Of a stretch of 8,512 nucleotides of DNA, positions 1-5,983 are shown piece by piece. The notes beneath the pieces were generated by a model. The model saw nothing but the letters and a program-made list of their open reading frames with translations, was not told where the DNA came from and searched no databases. Within the stretch, counting starts at the first letter, position 1, and each line of letters begins with the position of its first letter. The stretch covers positions 1 to 8,512 of the forward strand of contig QEFN01000038.1 of NCBI GenBank assembly GCA_003086555.1. Reading direction: 5' to 3'. A program made the position numbers and the translations under genes. The DNA comes from Sulfolobus sp. SCGC AB-777_G06. Its GTDB lineage: Archaea > Thermoproteota > Thermoprotei_A > Sulfolobales > Sulfolobaceae.

Positions 1-517
1 AAAATTAAAAACTTCTCGCTAATACCGACTTCTTGGTATTACCTCCCTAAGATTCTCATAACTGCTGTTGAATAAAAGCTGTACATATCGATTATAATAC
101 AAAAAGTGTTGAGGGTATCAGGATTCAATTTACCAATCTTACGTCGCACGTATGGAAGGAGGGCTTATCTAGAGAGGTAAATGGGTTAAGACTTGGTAGC
201 AAACCATTGCAGGATTAACGAAATGACACAGTTAACATCATTGGCTATGAATTAATGACAATGTAAGGAGAGAGATAAAATTTATCTTCTGTTCTAAGGG
301 GACTCTCACACTTCGTTTCTCCGGAAAAAAGATTTGGAAAAGGCCACGGAAAATATCACCGAAGGAGTAATGATTCTACCAGCCTCAGAATACTCCCTCA
401 AATACAGGGAACCTACTCAATGACCATTCATTAAGGTACCGTGCGATAATAGCTAGTCTAGTAGTTATATCATTTGAGCACTTAGATTCTCAGCAATTTT
501 TTATAGTCTTTAGAGTG
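1..517. other. Gene-poor stretch with decayed coding fragments
   Basis: No intact gene was found here. On the plus strand, 298-423 is open for 41 codons, starting directly after a TAA, and reads like protein (includes ATENITEGVMILPASEY) but has no start codon at its head. Around 146-230 another plus frame reads MEGGLI, stop, RGKWVKTW, stop, QTIAGLTK, which looks like a coding sequence with stops. Neither piece could be assigned to a family. They may be remnants of one or two old genes, possibly mobile-element genes, but that is inference. Confidence 0.35.
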
Positions 518-688
518 ATGGCTCTTATTTTAGTTGATAAAGAAACATTATACATACTGAAAACGAAACTCGATCCTATCTATTTATACAATTTGTACTT
601 AATTGGCGAAATTATCACCAGTACTCCCTTATCGAATGAGAGAACTGGATATAGACAAAGCATATATTTCACCTTTTCAAAATATTAA
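518..688 (+). CDS. Possible small hypothetical protein (56 aa)
   Basis: An ATG at 518 (or GTG at 515) opens a 56-residue frame beginning MALILVDKETLYILKTKLD and ending TFSKY with a TAA at 686-688, two bases before the next gene. The frame is open without a stop back to 374, so it could also be the tail of a decayed longer gene. The nearest TATA-like element, TTTTTTATA at about 496-504, is too close for a leaderless start at 518. No signal peptide, membrane helix or known motif is visible. It overlaps the predicted promoter of the gene at 691. It is offered as a candidate only. Confidence 0.3.
   Translation: MALILVDKETLYILKTKLDPIYLYNLYLIGEIITSTPLSNERTGYRQSIYFTFSKY
662..669 (+). promoter_or_regulatory. 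Box A (TATA) of the gene at 691
   Basis: ATATATTT is centred about 26 bp before the ATG at 691. This matches an archaeal box A driving a leaderless mRNA whose first base is the start codon. Confidence 0.5.
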
Positions 689-690
689 TT

Positions 691-1095
691 ATGAAAGCCC
701 CGCTAATGTTGGGGATACATACTAAGAAAGGAGATAAGTTATCCCTCTACATACAAATTATCTTTTTGCTTGTGTATGTTTTGGTTGACGTCGGGATTTT
801 CTTGAATAAAATACTTTTATTTGGTGTATTAGCTGCAGCTTTAATGTCAATCTCAATTATCCTAGCTGTAAAGTCATACCCCTATCTACACTTCAGAATA
901 ACACCAGAACGGATTGAGGTAGGTAAGTTGAAGATACCTTTAGACAGAGTAAGGGAGATAAGAGTATTGAGGATTAATGACTCTACAGCGGATTTGAGTA
1001 TAGTTTATGAAGGAGGAGAGAGGACTATTGAGGATGTGAAAAACTGGAAAGAAGTCTTAGAGACTTTTAAAAGATATAAAGAGAGTGTGATCTGA
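691..1095 (+). CDS. Small membrane protein with two TM helices and a PH-like tail
   Basis: The 134-residue protein has two predicted hydrophobic helices at about residues 18-37 and 42-62, after a short basic N-terminus. They are followed by a soluble region of about 70 residues. That region alternates beta-type segments (LHFRITPERIEVG, IPLDRVREIRVLR, ADLSIVYEGGERTI) and ends in a charged helix (WKEVLETFKRYKES). Two helices followed by a compact beta domain with an I/V-x-R-V-x-x-I pattern resembles the bacterial/archaeal membrane PH-like (bPH2/YdbT-type) proteins, but this is a resemblance only. No catalytic motif is visible. The ATG start is supported by a TATA box 26 bp upstream. It appears to be monocistronic, because the sequence after it is decayed. 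Function unknown. Confidence 0.75.
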   Translation: MKAPLMLGIHTKKGDKLSLYIQIIFLLVYVLVDVGIFLNKILLFGVLAAALMSISIILAVKSYPYLHFRITPERIEVGKLKIPLDRVREIRVLRINDSTADLSIVYEGGERTIEDVKNWKEVLETFKRYKESVI

Positions 1096-1312
1096 AGTTC
1101 AAGAGGTAATTAAGATATTAACTACAACACGTTGACTTAGCTCAGAGGTACTCCCGATTAATAACGAAAGTTGGATTTTTTAACAAGCAAGGGAACGTCG
1201 AATAATCATTATGTTTGTAAACCTAGTTTATTTATCCGTCTATTGCCCTAAATGAGATTATCGAGGTTTCTCGTAGTAAGCTTAAGTGTTTATGCTGATA
1301 TAAAACGACCGT
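1096..1312. other. Intergenic, traces of decayed coding sequence
   Basis: No intact ORF was seen. On the plus strand a frame reads LAQRYSRLITKVGFFNKQG at about 1138-1194, then stops. Another short stretch reads ALNEIIEVSRSKLK at about 1245-1290. Both look protein-like but match no family I recognise. They may belong to the same broken gene as 1313-1577. Confidence 0.3.
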
Positions 1313-1577
1313 GATGGTATTAAAGTGGTTAATCTAAATGAGATAAAGTCTCTGACCTTCTCCACTTTTCCTATGATGAGAAATTAGGAGTCCATCGTTA
1401 AAGAAACACTCACAGCCGGGTTGGAAGTCAGTTCCTCTTAGTTTACAATCAATAATTCTAACCTTGTAGAAATAAAAGTGAATCTTGAGGAACTATATCA
1501 CTAACAGAGCCATCACTGAACGTGTTTCTAAGGTCTCGAACACAGTCAAGAGAGAGGTGGAAAAGTATATTCAGTAG
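1313..1577 (+). pseudogene. Decayed gene of unknown family, upstream of vapB
   Basis: One plus-strand frame carries protein-like sequence from about 1313 to 1501, interrupted by TAG codons at 1385-1387 and 1436-1438 (between ...FPMMRN and ESIVKETLTAGLEV, and after LEVSSS). It continues with NNSNLVEIKVNLEELYH and a TAA at 1502-1504. One base-shift later the sequence resumes as RAITERVSKVSNTVKREVEK and ends at a TAG (1575-1577). Long matching segments split by stops and one frameshift are the signature of a pseudogene. The C-terminal part would be a charged amphipathic helix. The family was not recognised. The remnant's tail overlaps the predicted vapB promoter. Confidence 0.45.
1566..1571 (+). 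promoter_or_regulatory. Box A (TATA) of the vapBC operon
   Basis: TATATT, preceded by a purine-rich BRE-like GTGGAAAAG, lies about 26 bp before the GTG at 1596. This fits a leaderless start and supports GTG as the initiation codon. The motif GAAAAGTATA occurs twice here, at about 1560-1569 and 1578-1587, and could serve as an autoregulatory site. Confidence 0.5.
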
Positions 1578-1595
1578 AAAAGTATACTTTAACTC

Positions 1596-1868
1596 GTGGT
1601 AACTACAATAAAAGTCAAAGACAAGACAAAGCTCGACCTTGAAAATTTAAGGGCTGAGATTTTGCTGAAGTCAAACACTAAACTGACTTTGGAGGAACTA
1701 CAAGACTACCTTATATCCTTTGTCATTGATAATAAGGAGTCATTTTTTGAGTATGTGATGAAAAATTTCAAAAGGAAAAATTATGAGAAAATGAAGGAAG
1801 CTATAAAGGATTGGGGTATTGATACTAGCAATATTGACGTCGACAGTGTAATATATGATAATCCTTGA
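1596..1868 (+). CDS. vapB: VapB-type antitoxin
   Basis: The 90-residue protein begins with a short beta-strand and basic stretch (VTTIKVKDKTKLDLENLRAE). It continues with a helical segment containing TKLTLEELQDYLISFV. This is the ribbon-helix-helix-like N-terminal pattern of crenarchaeal VapB antitoxins (I-x-V-K-x-x-T-K-x-x-L ... K-L-T-x-E-E-L/V-L). The acidic C-terminus (WGIDTSNIDVDSVIYDNP) would wrap the PIN toxin. The start is GTG, supported by a TATA box 26 bp upstream. The gene ends inside the start of vapC with a 14-nt overlap (vapC ATG at 1855), the usual arrangement of translationally coupled antitoxin-toxin pairs. The antitoxin looks complete although its partner is frameshifted. By family it should bind and repress its own promoter and neutralise VapC. 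Confidence 0.75.
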   Translation: MVTTIKVKDKTKLDLENLRAEILLKSNTKLTLEELQDYLISFVIDNKESFFEYVMKNFKRKNYEKMKEAIKDWGIDTSNIDVDSVIYDNP

Positions 1869-2206
1869 CACAAGTTTCCTAATAGCTTTTTACAATGGGA
1901 GACTCCAGACATAGAGAGGCCCTGAAGATCTTCGACAAGATAGCCAACGATAAGCTAGTTATTTCAGATTATATCTTCGACGAGGTAGTCACGTTTTTAA
2001 GGGCTAAGGTGCCATGGATAGCTCAAGAAGTAGATGAGAATATTTTGGAGAACTTGAACGTGATAAGAGTTAATGATGAGGACTTTAGAACAGCATGGGA
2101 ACTGTTTAACAAGTTTGATGAATTAAGTTTTACTGATTGTACCACCTTGTCCCTCTCGAAAAGGCTAAAAATTAGGAGGGTAGTGACTTTTGATCAATCG
2201 CTATAA
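1855..2206 (+). pseudogene. vapC: VapC PIN-domain toxin, broken by a frameshift
   Basis: VapC toxins are PIN-domain RNases with four acidic residues binding Mg2+. The true start is the ATG at 1855, overlapping vapB, which reads MIILDTSFLIAFYN, the canonical PIN N-terminus with the first catalytic Asp (residue 5). That frame meets a TAG 20 codons in. The rest of the domain continues in another frame from about 1897, as GDSRHREALKIFDKI. It carries the other acidic residues: Glu in FDEVVTFL, Asp in FTDCTTLSL and Asp in VVTFDQ. A shift of one base (or loss of two, for example from an YNEGDS-type original) at AATGGGAGAC joins the frames. The ATG at 1895 is therefore unlikely to be a real start, since it would lack the first Asp. 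The C-terminus also stops early, about 3 residues after the last Asp. Either a natural pseudogene, a sequencing error, or, least likely, recoding. Confidence 0.8.
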
Positions 2207-2250
2207 AGAGCATTTGGAAAAGTAAAGAGAAATAGCTGAGTTCGAGAAAA

Positions 2251-2298
2251 GGCATCAATCCCCATCTCTTCAGCTCTTTTTATCAACTCTTCCATCAT
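2251..2298 (-). pseudogene. N-terminal scrap of a PaREP1-family gene
   Basis: Read on the minus strand from the double ATG at 2298/2295, this encodes MMEELIKRAEEMGIDA. It matches the first residues of the intact gene at 2491 (MEELIRKTEDMGIN) at 10 of 14 positions, mostly with conservative changes at the rest. After residue 16 the similarity stops and the frame reads unrelated sequence. It is a remnant or rearranged 5' end of a second PaREP1 copy in opposite orientation, about 190 bp from the intact one and about 45 bp from the end of the broken vapC. Confidence 0.6.
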
Positions 2299-2461
2299 AT
2301 AAATTACGTAGTTAAGGGCTAGTATATACCTAACCGATATGCACAACAAGAGTTTCACGATTCATTACGTTGGCTACAAAAACTTCTCACGATTATCGTT
2401 TAGGCTATGTCCCTCGGAGTTTCCGTGAACATTGACTCTTAAGCTTTTCTAGGTCAAATGG
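2299..2461. other. Intergenic between PaREP1 scrap and intact PaREP1 gene
   Basis: No intact ORF or RNA gene was seen. A near repeat is present: TTCACGATTCATTACG (about 2355-2370) and CTCACGATTATCG (about 2387-2399). Its meaning is unknown. Confidence 0.3.
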
Positions 2462-2469
2462 TTTTTAAC
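2462..2469 (+). promoter_or_regulatory. Box A (TATA) of the PaREP1 gene
   Basis: TTTTTAAC is centred about 26 bp before the ATG at 2491, in the position for leaderless transcription. Confidence 0.45.
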
Positions 2470-2490
2470 TATTGTTAACTAGTATTTCTT

Positions 2491-2964
2491 ATGGAGGAGT
2501 TAATAAGGAAGACAGAAGATATGGGAATTAACGTTGAAGATATACTGATAAGCTTGATAAGTAAGAACGATCCTAAAGAGGAAATGAAGCTTAGGCTTGG
2601 ACTAGCTAAGAAGTATATGAGGGAATGTGAGGAGTACTTAAATAAGGGTGACGCAATTCAGGCTTCTGAGAAGGCTTATAAAGTCGCGGAAGAGTTGATT
2701 AAAGCTTTAGCCGAGAAGTTCAACCTGGAGGAATACCAAAAGACCTTAAGGGAGGGTAGGTGGCATACTTATCTCCTTGTCTCGGCTTCTAGTAAGCTCT
2801 CCCAGAAATTGGGGGACTGGGTATTGTCAGGCTGGGATGCTGGTTACTCACTTTATGTATGGGGTTTTCATGAGGCTAAGCTTACAGTAAGTGACATTAT
2901 ACCTAGAGTAGAGAAGGTAAGAAAATTGCTTGAAGAAAGCGAAAAAATACTTACCAACAATTAG
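2491..2964 (+). CDS. PaREP1-family (HEPN-like) protein
   Basis: This 157-residue, wholly helical, soluble protein matches the PaREP1 family, first named from repeats in Pyrobaculum and related to the HEPN fold. Hallmarks are an N-terminal MEELIRKTEDMGI helix and a segment E-E-Y-L-N-K-G-D-A-I-Q-A-S-E-K at 47-61. A following helix K-A-Y-K-V-A-E-E-L-I-K-A-L-A-E spans 61-75, and the C-terminal block SLYVWGFHEAKL at 120-131 is followed by charged helices. Length is normal for the family. A TATA box 26 bp upstream supports the ATG start. The gene stands alone, with no obvious partner. HEPN relatives are often RNA-targeting toxins or RNA-binding helpers, but PaREP1 activity is not established, so the role here is unknown. 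Two degraded copies lie in the same window (2251-2298 and 7890-8227), so the family is active in local duplication or import. Confidence 0.8.
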   Translation: MEELIRKTEDMGINVEDILISLISKNDPKEEMKLRLGLAKKYMRECEEYLNKGDAIQASEKAYKVAEELIKALAEKFNLEEYQKTLREGRWHTYLLVSASSKLSQKLGDWVLSGWDAGYSLYVWGFHEAKLTVSDIIPRVEKVRKLLEESEKILTNN

Positions 2965-3161
2965 TCTTTGACCTCCTAAGTCGAGCATACCCAAAGGATG
3001 TATCTCCTTGAATTACATGGGATTAAATCCTGATTTCTTCACGTAAATTTTAGTAAACTTGTCTGAAAGTTAAAAAATAAAAAAGAAAATGAAATAGGAT
3101 AGGATAAAGATCAACGGTGGTGTACTTTAAAATCAATATACCTAACCTATTAGCCTCCTTA
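2965..3161. other. Intergenic, no gene seen
   Basis: It contains an A-rich tract (GTTAAAAAATAAAAAAGAAAATG, about 3068-3090) and a short tandem GATAG/GATAGGATA. Neither strand shows a convincing ORF or RNA gene. Confidence 0.3.
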
Positions 3162-3171
3162 TTTTTATTTT
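3162..3171 (+). promoter_or_regulatory. Box A (TATA) of the DUF488 operon
   Basis: TTTTTATTTT is centred about 28 bp before the ATG at 3195. It is consistent with a leaderless or nearly leaderless transcript that would carry the DUF488 gene and the regulator after it. Confidence 0.45.
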
Positions 3172-3194
3172 AGAGAGAGCAAAACACTCATATC

Positions 3195-3539
3195 ATGATA
3201 AAAGTTAAGAGAGTTTACGATCCTTTAGAAAAGGATGATGGGATAAGGATTTTAGTAGACAGGTTGTGGCCTAGAGGTATCAGGAGAGACCTAATAGACG
3301 TTTGGCTCAAGGACGTAGCCCCTAGTGATGAACTGAGGAGATGGTATAATCACGAACCTGATAAATGGGAGGAGTTTAAAAGGAGGTACTTTGAGGAACT
3401 CAGTAGAAATCCTAAGGTTGAAATACTCTTACAGTTAATTAGAAAGGGGAATAATGTAACCTTACTTTATGCCTCAAAATCTCACTACAATAATGCTGTG
3501 GCGTTAAAAGAGTATTTAGAGAAGGTATTAAAGGTTTGA
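3195..3539 (+). CDS. DUF488 (YeaO-like) family protein
   Basis: The 114-residue protein has the full set of DUF488 signatures and the usual length. They are KRVYDP near the start (residues 5-10), DRLWPRG at 22-28, WLKDVAPS at 37-44, and a W-x-x-H-x-P-x-x-W-x-x-F-x-x-R-Y pattern at 50-65. Near the end come VTLLYASK and [10 protein letters not shown]. The bacterial relative is YeaO. The biochemical function of the family is not known; it is small, soluble and probably cytoplasmic. In many genomes it sits beside transcription regulators. Here an HTH_10 regulator follows 17 bp downstream on the same strand, so the two are probably one operon. The ATG start is supported by the promoter position and by the family's normal N-terminus ([10 protein letters not shown]). 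The call is firm for family membership and open for function. Confidence 0.9.
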   Translation: MIKVKRVYDPLEKDDGIRILVDRLWPRGIRRDLIDVWLKDVAPSDELRRWYNHEPDKWEEFKRRYFEELSRNPKVEILLQLIRKGNNVTLLYASKSHYNNAVALKEYLEKVLKV

Positions 3540-3556
3540 AGTCCATTCTATAGGTC

Positions 3557-4168
3557 ATGTATAGAACCCCCTTTGAAGTCACATTACTAGTAGAGGATCA
3601 CCCTTGTGAAGTAATGAATGTAATATCATTAGCAGGACTTAAGGCGAGTGTGGAGAACGTTAAGTTAGGAGAACAGACTACGGATCATATAGTTAGTTTC
3701 GAAAAGGAGATAGGGAAGAATGAAGTCCTAAAATTAAAGTCAAATAGTGTTAAAGTGCTAAAACTCAGTGAAACTAAAGTATGGGTGAGAACTAGTGGAT
3801 GTGTAGTATGCAGGATACTTTATACTTCTGATGTAGTTGTAGAAAAAATAAAAGTACTAAAAGAAAGGACTTTACTCTACACTTTACTTGTGCCTGCTAG
3901 CTCATCATTTAAAGAATTTTTAACCAAATTATCGAAAGAAGGAGTAAAAGTAACAGTTTTGAACGTCTCGGAGATATCTAGCGCACAACTAACTAAGAGG
4001 CAGATGGAAATTCTCCAATTAGCATACAAGCTAGGCTATTTTAATGACGAAAGGGGCATTACATTATCTCAGTTAGCCGATAAGTTGGGAATAAGTGCTC
4101 CGACTTTAGAGGAGATATTAAGGAGAGCTCTTAGAAAAGTTGTAAAGTATTATTTGGATAAACACTGA
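3557..4168 (+). CDS. HTH_10 (bacterio-opsin-activator-type) transcription regulator
   Basis: The 203-residue protein has a mixed alpha/beta N-terminal sensor-like half and a C-terminal HTH_10 domain at about 145-198. Its motif begins [18 protein letters not shown] and continues through the recognition helix segment ([20 protein letters not shown]). This is the domain of haloarchaeal Bat and many crenarchaeal regulators. The N-terminal half contains three cysteines in suggestive places: C17 in EDHPCEVM, with H15 nearby, and C82/C85 in [10 protein letters not shown] CxxC plus a His/Cys pair could bind metal or sense redox state, which is inference. It is probably co-transcribed with DUF488 (17-bp gap, weak AGGTC ribosome-site-like sequence before the ATG) and may regulate that operon or a nearby gene. 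No membrane segments. The target is unknown. Confidence 0.8.
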   Translation: MYRTPFEVTLLVEDHPCEVMNVISLAGLKASVENVKLGEQTTDHIVSFEKEIGKNEVLKLKSNSVKVLKLSETKVWVRTSGCVVCRILYTSDVVVEKIKVLKERTLLYTLLVPASSSFKEFLTKLSKEGVKVTVLNVSEISSAQLTKRQMEILQLAYKLGYFNDERGITLSQLADKLGISAPTLEEILRRALRKVVKYYLDKH

Positions 4169-4180
4169 TATAATTGAAAA

Positions 4181-4402
4181 ATGATGACATTAACTAAAAA
4201 TCATCTATTACTATACGTACTTAACAATCCTTTCCTAACATGACTGTGTAAATTACTTAGGTCTCTATTACAAGAAATAGTACTATGGGCTGAACAAGTG
4301 ACAGAATTACTATGGGAAGGGGGGGGCAAAGAAGAAACCGTATCAAGGAAGTTGTGGGGAGTTTTATCGGCTAAGTATACGAGGAATTTTGAAGTCCTCT
4401 GA
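4181..4402 (+). pseudogene. 74-codon frame interrupted by a single TGA, unknown family
   Basis: An ATG at 4181, 12 bp after the regulator's stop, opens a frame that reads MMTLTKNHLLLYVLNNPFLT and then hits TGA at 4241-4243. It continues in the same frame as LCKLLRSLLQEIVLWAEQV, then TELLWEGGGKEETVSRKLW and GVLSAKYTRNFEVL, and ends at a TGA at 4400-4402. The text on both sides of the stop has the same helical, leucine-rich style, so this looks like a small gene with one nonsense mutation. A run of eight G (4319-4326) inside it encodes GGG and is a likely site of slippage or misreading. No family was recognised. Sulfolobales are not known to use UGA as selenocysteine, and no SECIS-like evidence was sought. 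Confidence 0.5.
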
Positions 4403-4560
4403 ACATTATGTAAACCCCTGGGGGTTTTACTAAGGGGGTATTCGAGGGTCTACACGCGTTTTATGGCTAAGATCTTATGGTGTCTAGGAGTTGATTGAAA
4501 TGCTATGTATAACTCCCGTCTATTTAAGGATTGGATAGCCTAAAACGTTAGGTGTGTTTT
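4403..4560. other. Intergenic with a GC-rich palindrome
   Basis: No gene was seen. The main structure is a near-perfect inverted repeat at 4410-4430, reading GTAAACCCCTG then GGGGTTTTAC. Its arms pair except for one bulged T, leaving almost no loop. It stands out in AT-rich DNA and could be a protein-binding site or the end of a lost element. It is not a classical terminator, because it is followed by TAAGGGGG rather than a T tract. Confidence 0.45.
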
Positions 4561-4591
4561 ATTAAAATGCCCCCGTTATAAAGGATGTTGT

Positions 4592-4846
4592 ATGAAAGTC
4601 ATCACAGTTGGATCCGTGTGCAATTCGATATCTGGCGATGAACTCGTCCAATCAGTTATTAATGCTCTTCAGAAGAGGGTCTTAATTAGACCTCCTCATG
4701 CTTCGTGTATGATATTAAATTTAGAACAGTGGGTAAAAGTCTACATACGTTCACGGATTATCACTACCGGTTTTCCTATTATCTACATCTTTCCAAGGTG
4801 TGTAATTCTATTGTTTTATACTTACTTAAAGCAGGTGATTAAATGA
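4592..4846 (+). CDS. Doubtful 84-aa ORF ahead of the membrane protein
   Basis: The frame runs from an ATG at 4592 to a TGA at 4844-4846, overlapping the next gene's ATG by four bases (ATGA). An AT-rich element (TTTTATTAAAAT, about 4557-4568) sits near -26, and a TTATAAA at 4576-4582 is closer. The first half (MKVITVGSVCNSISGDELVQ) looks protein-like, while the second half is basic/hydrophobic (IRSRIITTGFPIIYIF). It could be a real small protein coupled to the downstream gene. It could equally be the decayed start of a larger gene, since the promoter of the downstream gene lies within its 3' end. No family was recognised. Confidence 0.3.
   Translation: MKVITVGSVCNSISGDELVQSVINALQKRVLIRPPHASCMILNLEQWVKVYIRSRIITTGFPIIYIFPRCVILLFYTYLKQVIK
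4814..4838 (+). promoter_or_regulatory. Box A plus Shine-Dalgarno-like site before the membrane protein
   Basis: TTTTATACTT (4814-4823) is centred 26 bp before the ATG at 4843, so it could drive transcription from the start codon itself. AGGTGA (4833-4838) is a strong crenarchaeal ribosome-binding sequence, 4 nt before ATG 4843 and 10 nt before the alternative ATG at 4849. Having both suggests internal transcription plus translation on a longer transcript. Confidence 0.45.
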
Positions 4847-5556
4847 AAATGAGAGTGAGAAATCACGCCTTATACTTCATAGGAATCTTGTCTTATGTAG
4901 TTTCACTAATTCCATTCTTTGGAGTTAACGTAACCAGAGCTCTACTGTTGATCCCAGTAATAGCATATACTCTGCCTATACTTGAGCACTTGCAACCTAA
5001 AATCATGACTTTAAAGATTGACTATAAGGATATACCGTTAATACTTTTAGCTGCAATTCCCTACGTTTTTGTGGAAATTAATAATGTAATAATGTATATA
5101 GTTGTACCAATAGTGTTATTAATAGTAACATTGATTTTCTATTTTAATAAAAATACGTTGTGGGGAAACGTTCTTGGCACGACATTTGTAGTCTCATTGT
5201 CCCTAGTTTGGGCTTTATTTGAGGGTAACCAGTTTCTTATACCCGATATTTATTGGATATTATATATATTCGCGGGGGCCCTATACGTAGAATATAAGAT
5301 ACCTTATAGGAGACTCGATAAATCTATAGTCCAAGCATCTTGGATATTATCGTTAGTAATACTTACTTTGATTAGCTTAAACACTCCCCTATTACTTGTG
5401 TCGTTGATTGAACCTTCAACGAGGTTTTTAAGACCCGGAGAAAAGTTAAAATCACCTAAAGAAATAACACTTCTCGGCAGGAAGAATTCTAAAAGGGATG
5501 TGATCTTTGTGGTCTTATTAATATTATTGTCCTTGTTGTCACTTCTCCACTATTAA
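4843..5556 (+). CDS. Integral membrane protein, about eight TM helices
   Basis: This 237-residue, strongly hydrophobic protein has eight likely transmembrane segments, at about 9-27, 33-50, 63-79, 82-101, 111-127, 136-151, 163-188 and 219-236. Between the last two is a conserved-looking basic loop with EPSTRFLRPGEKLKSPKEI and LGRKNSKRD. The layout vaguely recalls YwiC-like or UbiA-like membrane proteins, but the Asp-rich prenyl-diphosphate motifs of UbiA are not visible, so no function is assigned. Two starts are possible: ATG 4843, which overlaps the upstream ORF, and ATG 4849, which gives MRVRNHALYF and a better spacing from the AGGTGA sequence. Both give the same helices. Probably in the cytoplasmic membrane. 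Downstream is about 430 bp without a gene. Confidence 0.75.
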   Translation: MKMRVRNHALYFIGILSYVVSLIPFFGVNVTRALLLIPVIAYTLPILEHLQPKIMTLKIDYKDIPLILLAAIPYVFVEINNVIMYIVVPIVLLIVTLIFYFNKNTLWGNVLGTTFVVSLSLVWALFEGNQFLIPDIYWILYIFAGALYVEYKIPYRRLDKSIVQASWILSLVILTLISLNTPLLLVSLIEPSTRFLRPGEKLKSPKEITLLGRKNSKRDVIFVVLLILLSLLSLLHY

Positions 5557-5954
5557 TCAGTAACCACGAATATTGTAATGCCATTCCAAGACGTGAAATA
5601 GGTACCTATCTACCCTTAAAACAGTTAAAGACAAAATAGATAATGCACAAAACATGTGAGAATCTCCTCTCCGTAAAACAAAGGAATTAGTCCCATGTTA
5701 ATCCATAATAAATATTGACACGGTAGAAATAAAAATACTTTATCTCAATATTTTTATAATGTTGAAACAATGACATAATTAAATTAAAGGAAAATTAAAC
5801 ATCGATCACTCGTATTATAGTTAAAACTAACAACAATAAGAATGATAGATTAAAAGGAGAGGTGGTAACTGGTTGACGACAAGGAATTTTATCCTTAAAG
5901 ATTTTATATGACTATATATTACTTTATATACTTTATATACTTTTCATCAAAGAA
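5557..5954. other. Long intergenic, repeats of TATA-like sequence
   Basis: No convincing gene was seen on either strand. A weak hairpin AAAAATA/TATTTTT with an 11-nt loop lies at 5731-5755 and might be part of a terminator. Close to the HAD gene, TTTATATAC is repeated in tandem (5923-5940) within a T/A-rich stretch (5905-5944). The sequence TTAAAAGGAGAGGTGG (about 5851-5866) resembles a ribosome-binding site but leads only into frames of about 4 to 12 codons. Confidence 0.4.
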
Positions 5955-5962
5955 TTTATAAA
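5955..5962 (+). promoter_or_regulatory. Box A (TATA) of the HAD phosphatase gene
   Basis: TTTATAAA lies exactly about 26 bp before the GTG at 5984. This supports a leaderless mRNA and decides the GTG start. The tandem TTTATATAC elements just upstream are too far to be the main box A for this start. Confidence 0.65.
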
Positions 5963-5983
5963 CTACGAGAACTAATCTCTACC

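Noticed and set aside
1895..2206. VapC start at the ATG 1895
   Set aside because: It would lack the LDTS segment with the first catalytic Asp, which is plainly encoded just upstream in another frame overlapping vapB.
4181..4187. ATGATGA as a C box of a C/D guide RNA
   Set aside because: No D, C' or D' boxes at proper spacing follow; the motif is the double ATG of a reading frame.
5557..5655. 32-aa minus-strand ORF (MFCALSILSL...)
   Set aside because: Length is within chance for AT-rich DNA, and there is no promoter or recognisable motif.
5716..5765. Bacterial-type -35/-10 promoter (TTGACA ... TATAAT)
   Set aside because: The gene families and -26 TATA boxes are archaeal; the match is coincidental in AT-rich sequence.
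5857..5910. Small ORF after the GGAGAGGTGG sequence
   Set aside because: Frames stop after about 4 to 12 codons, too short to support.
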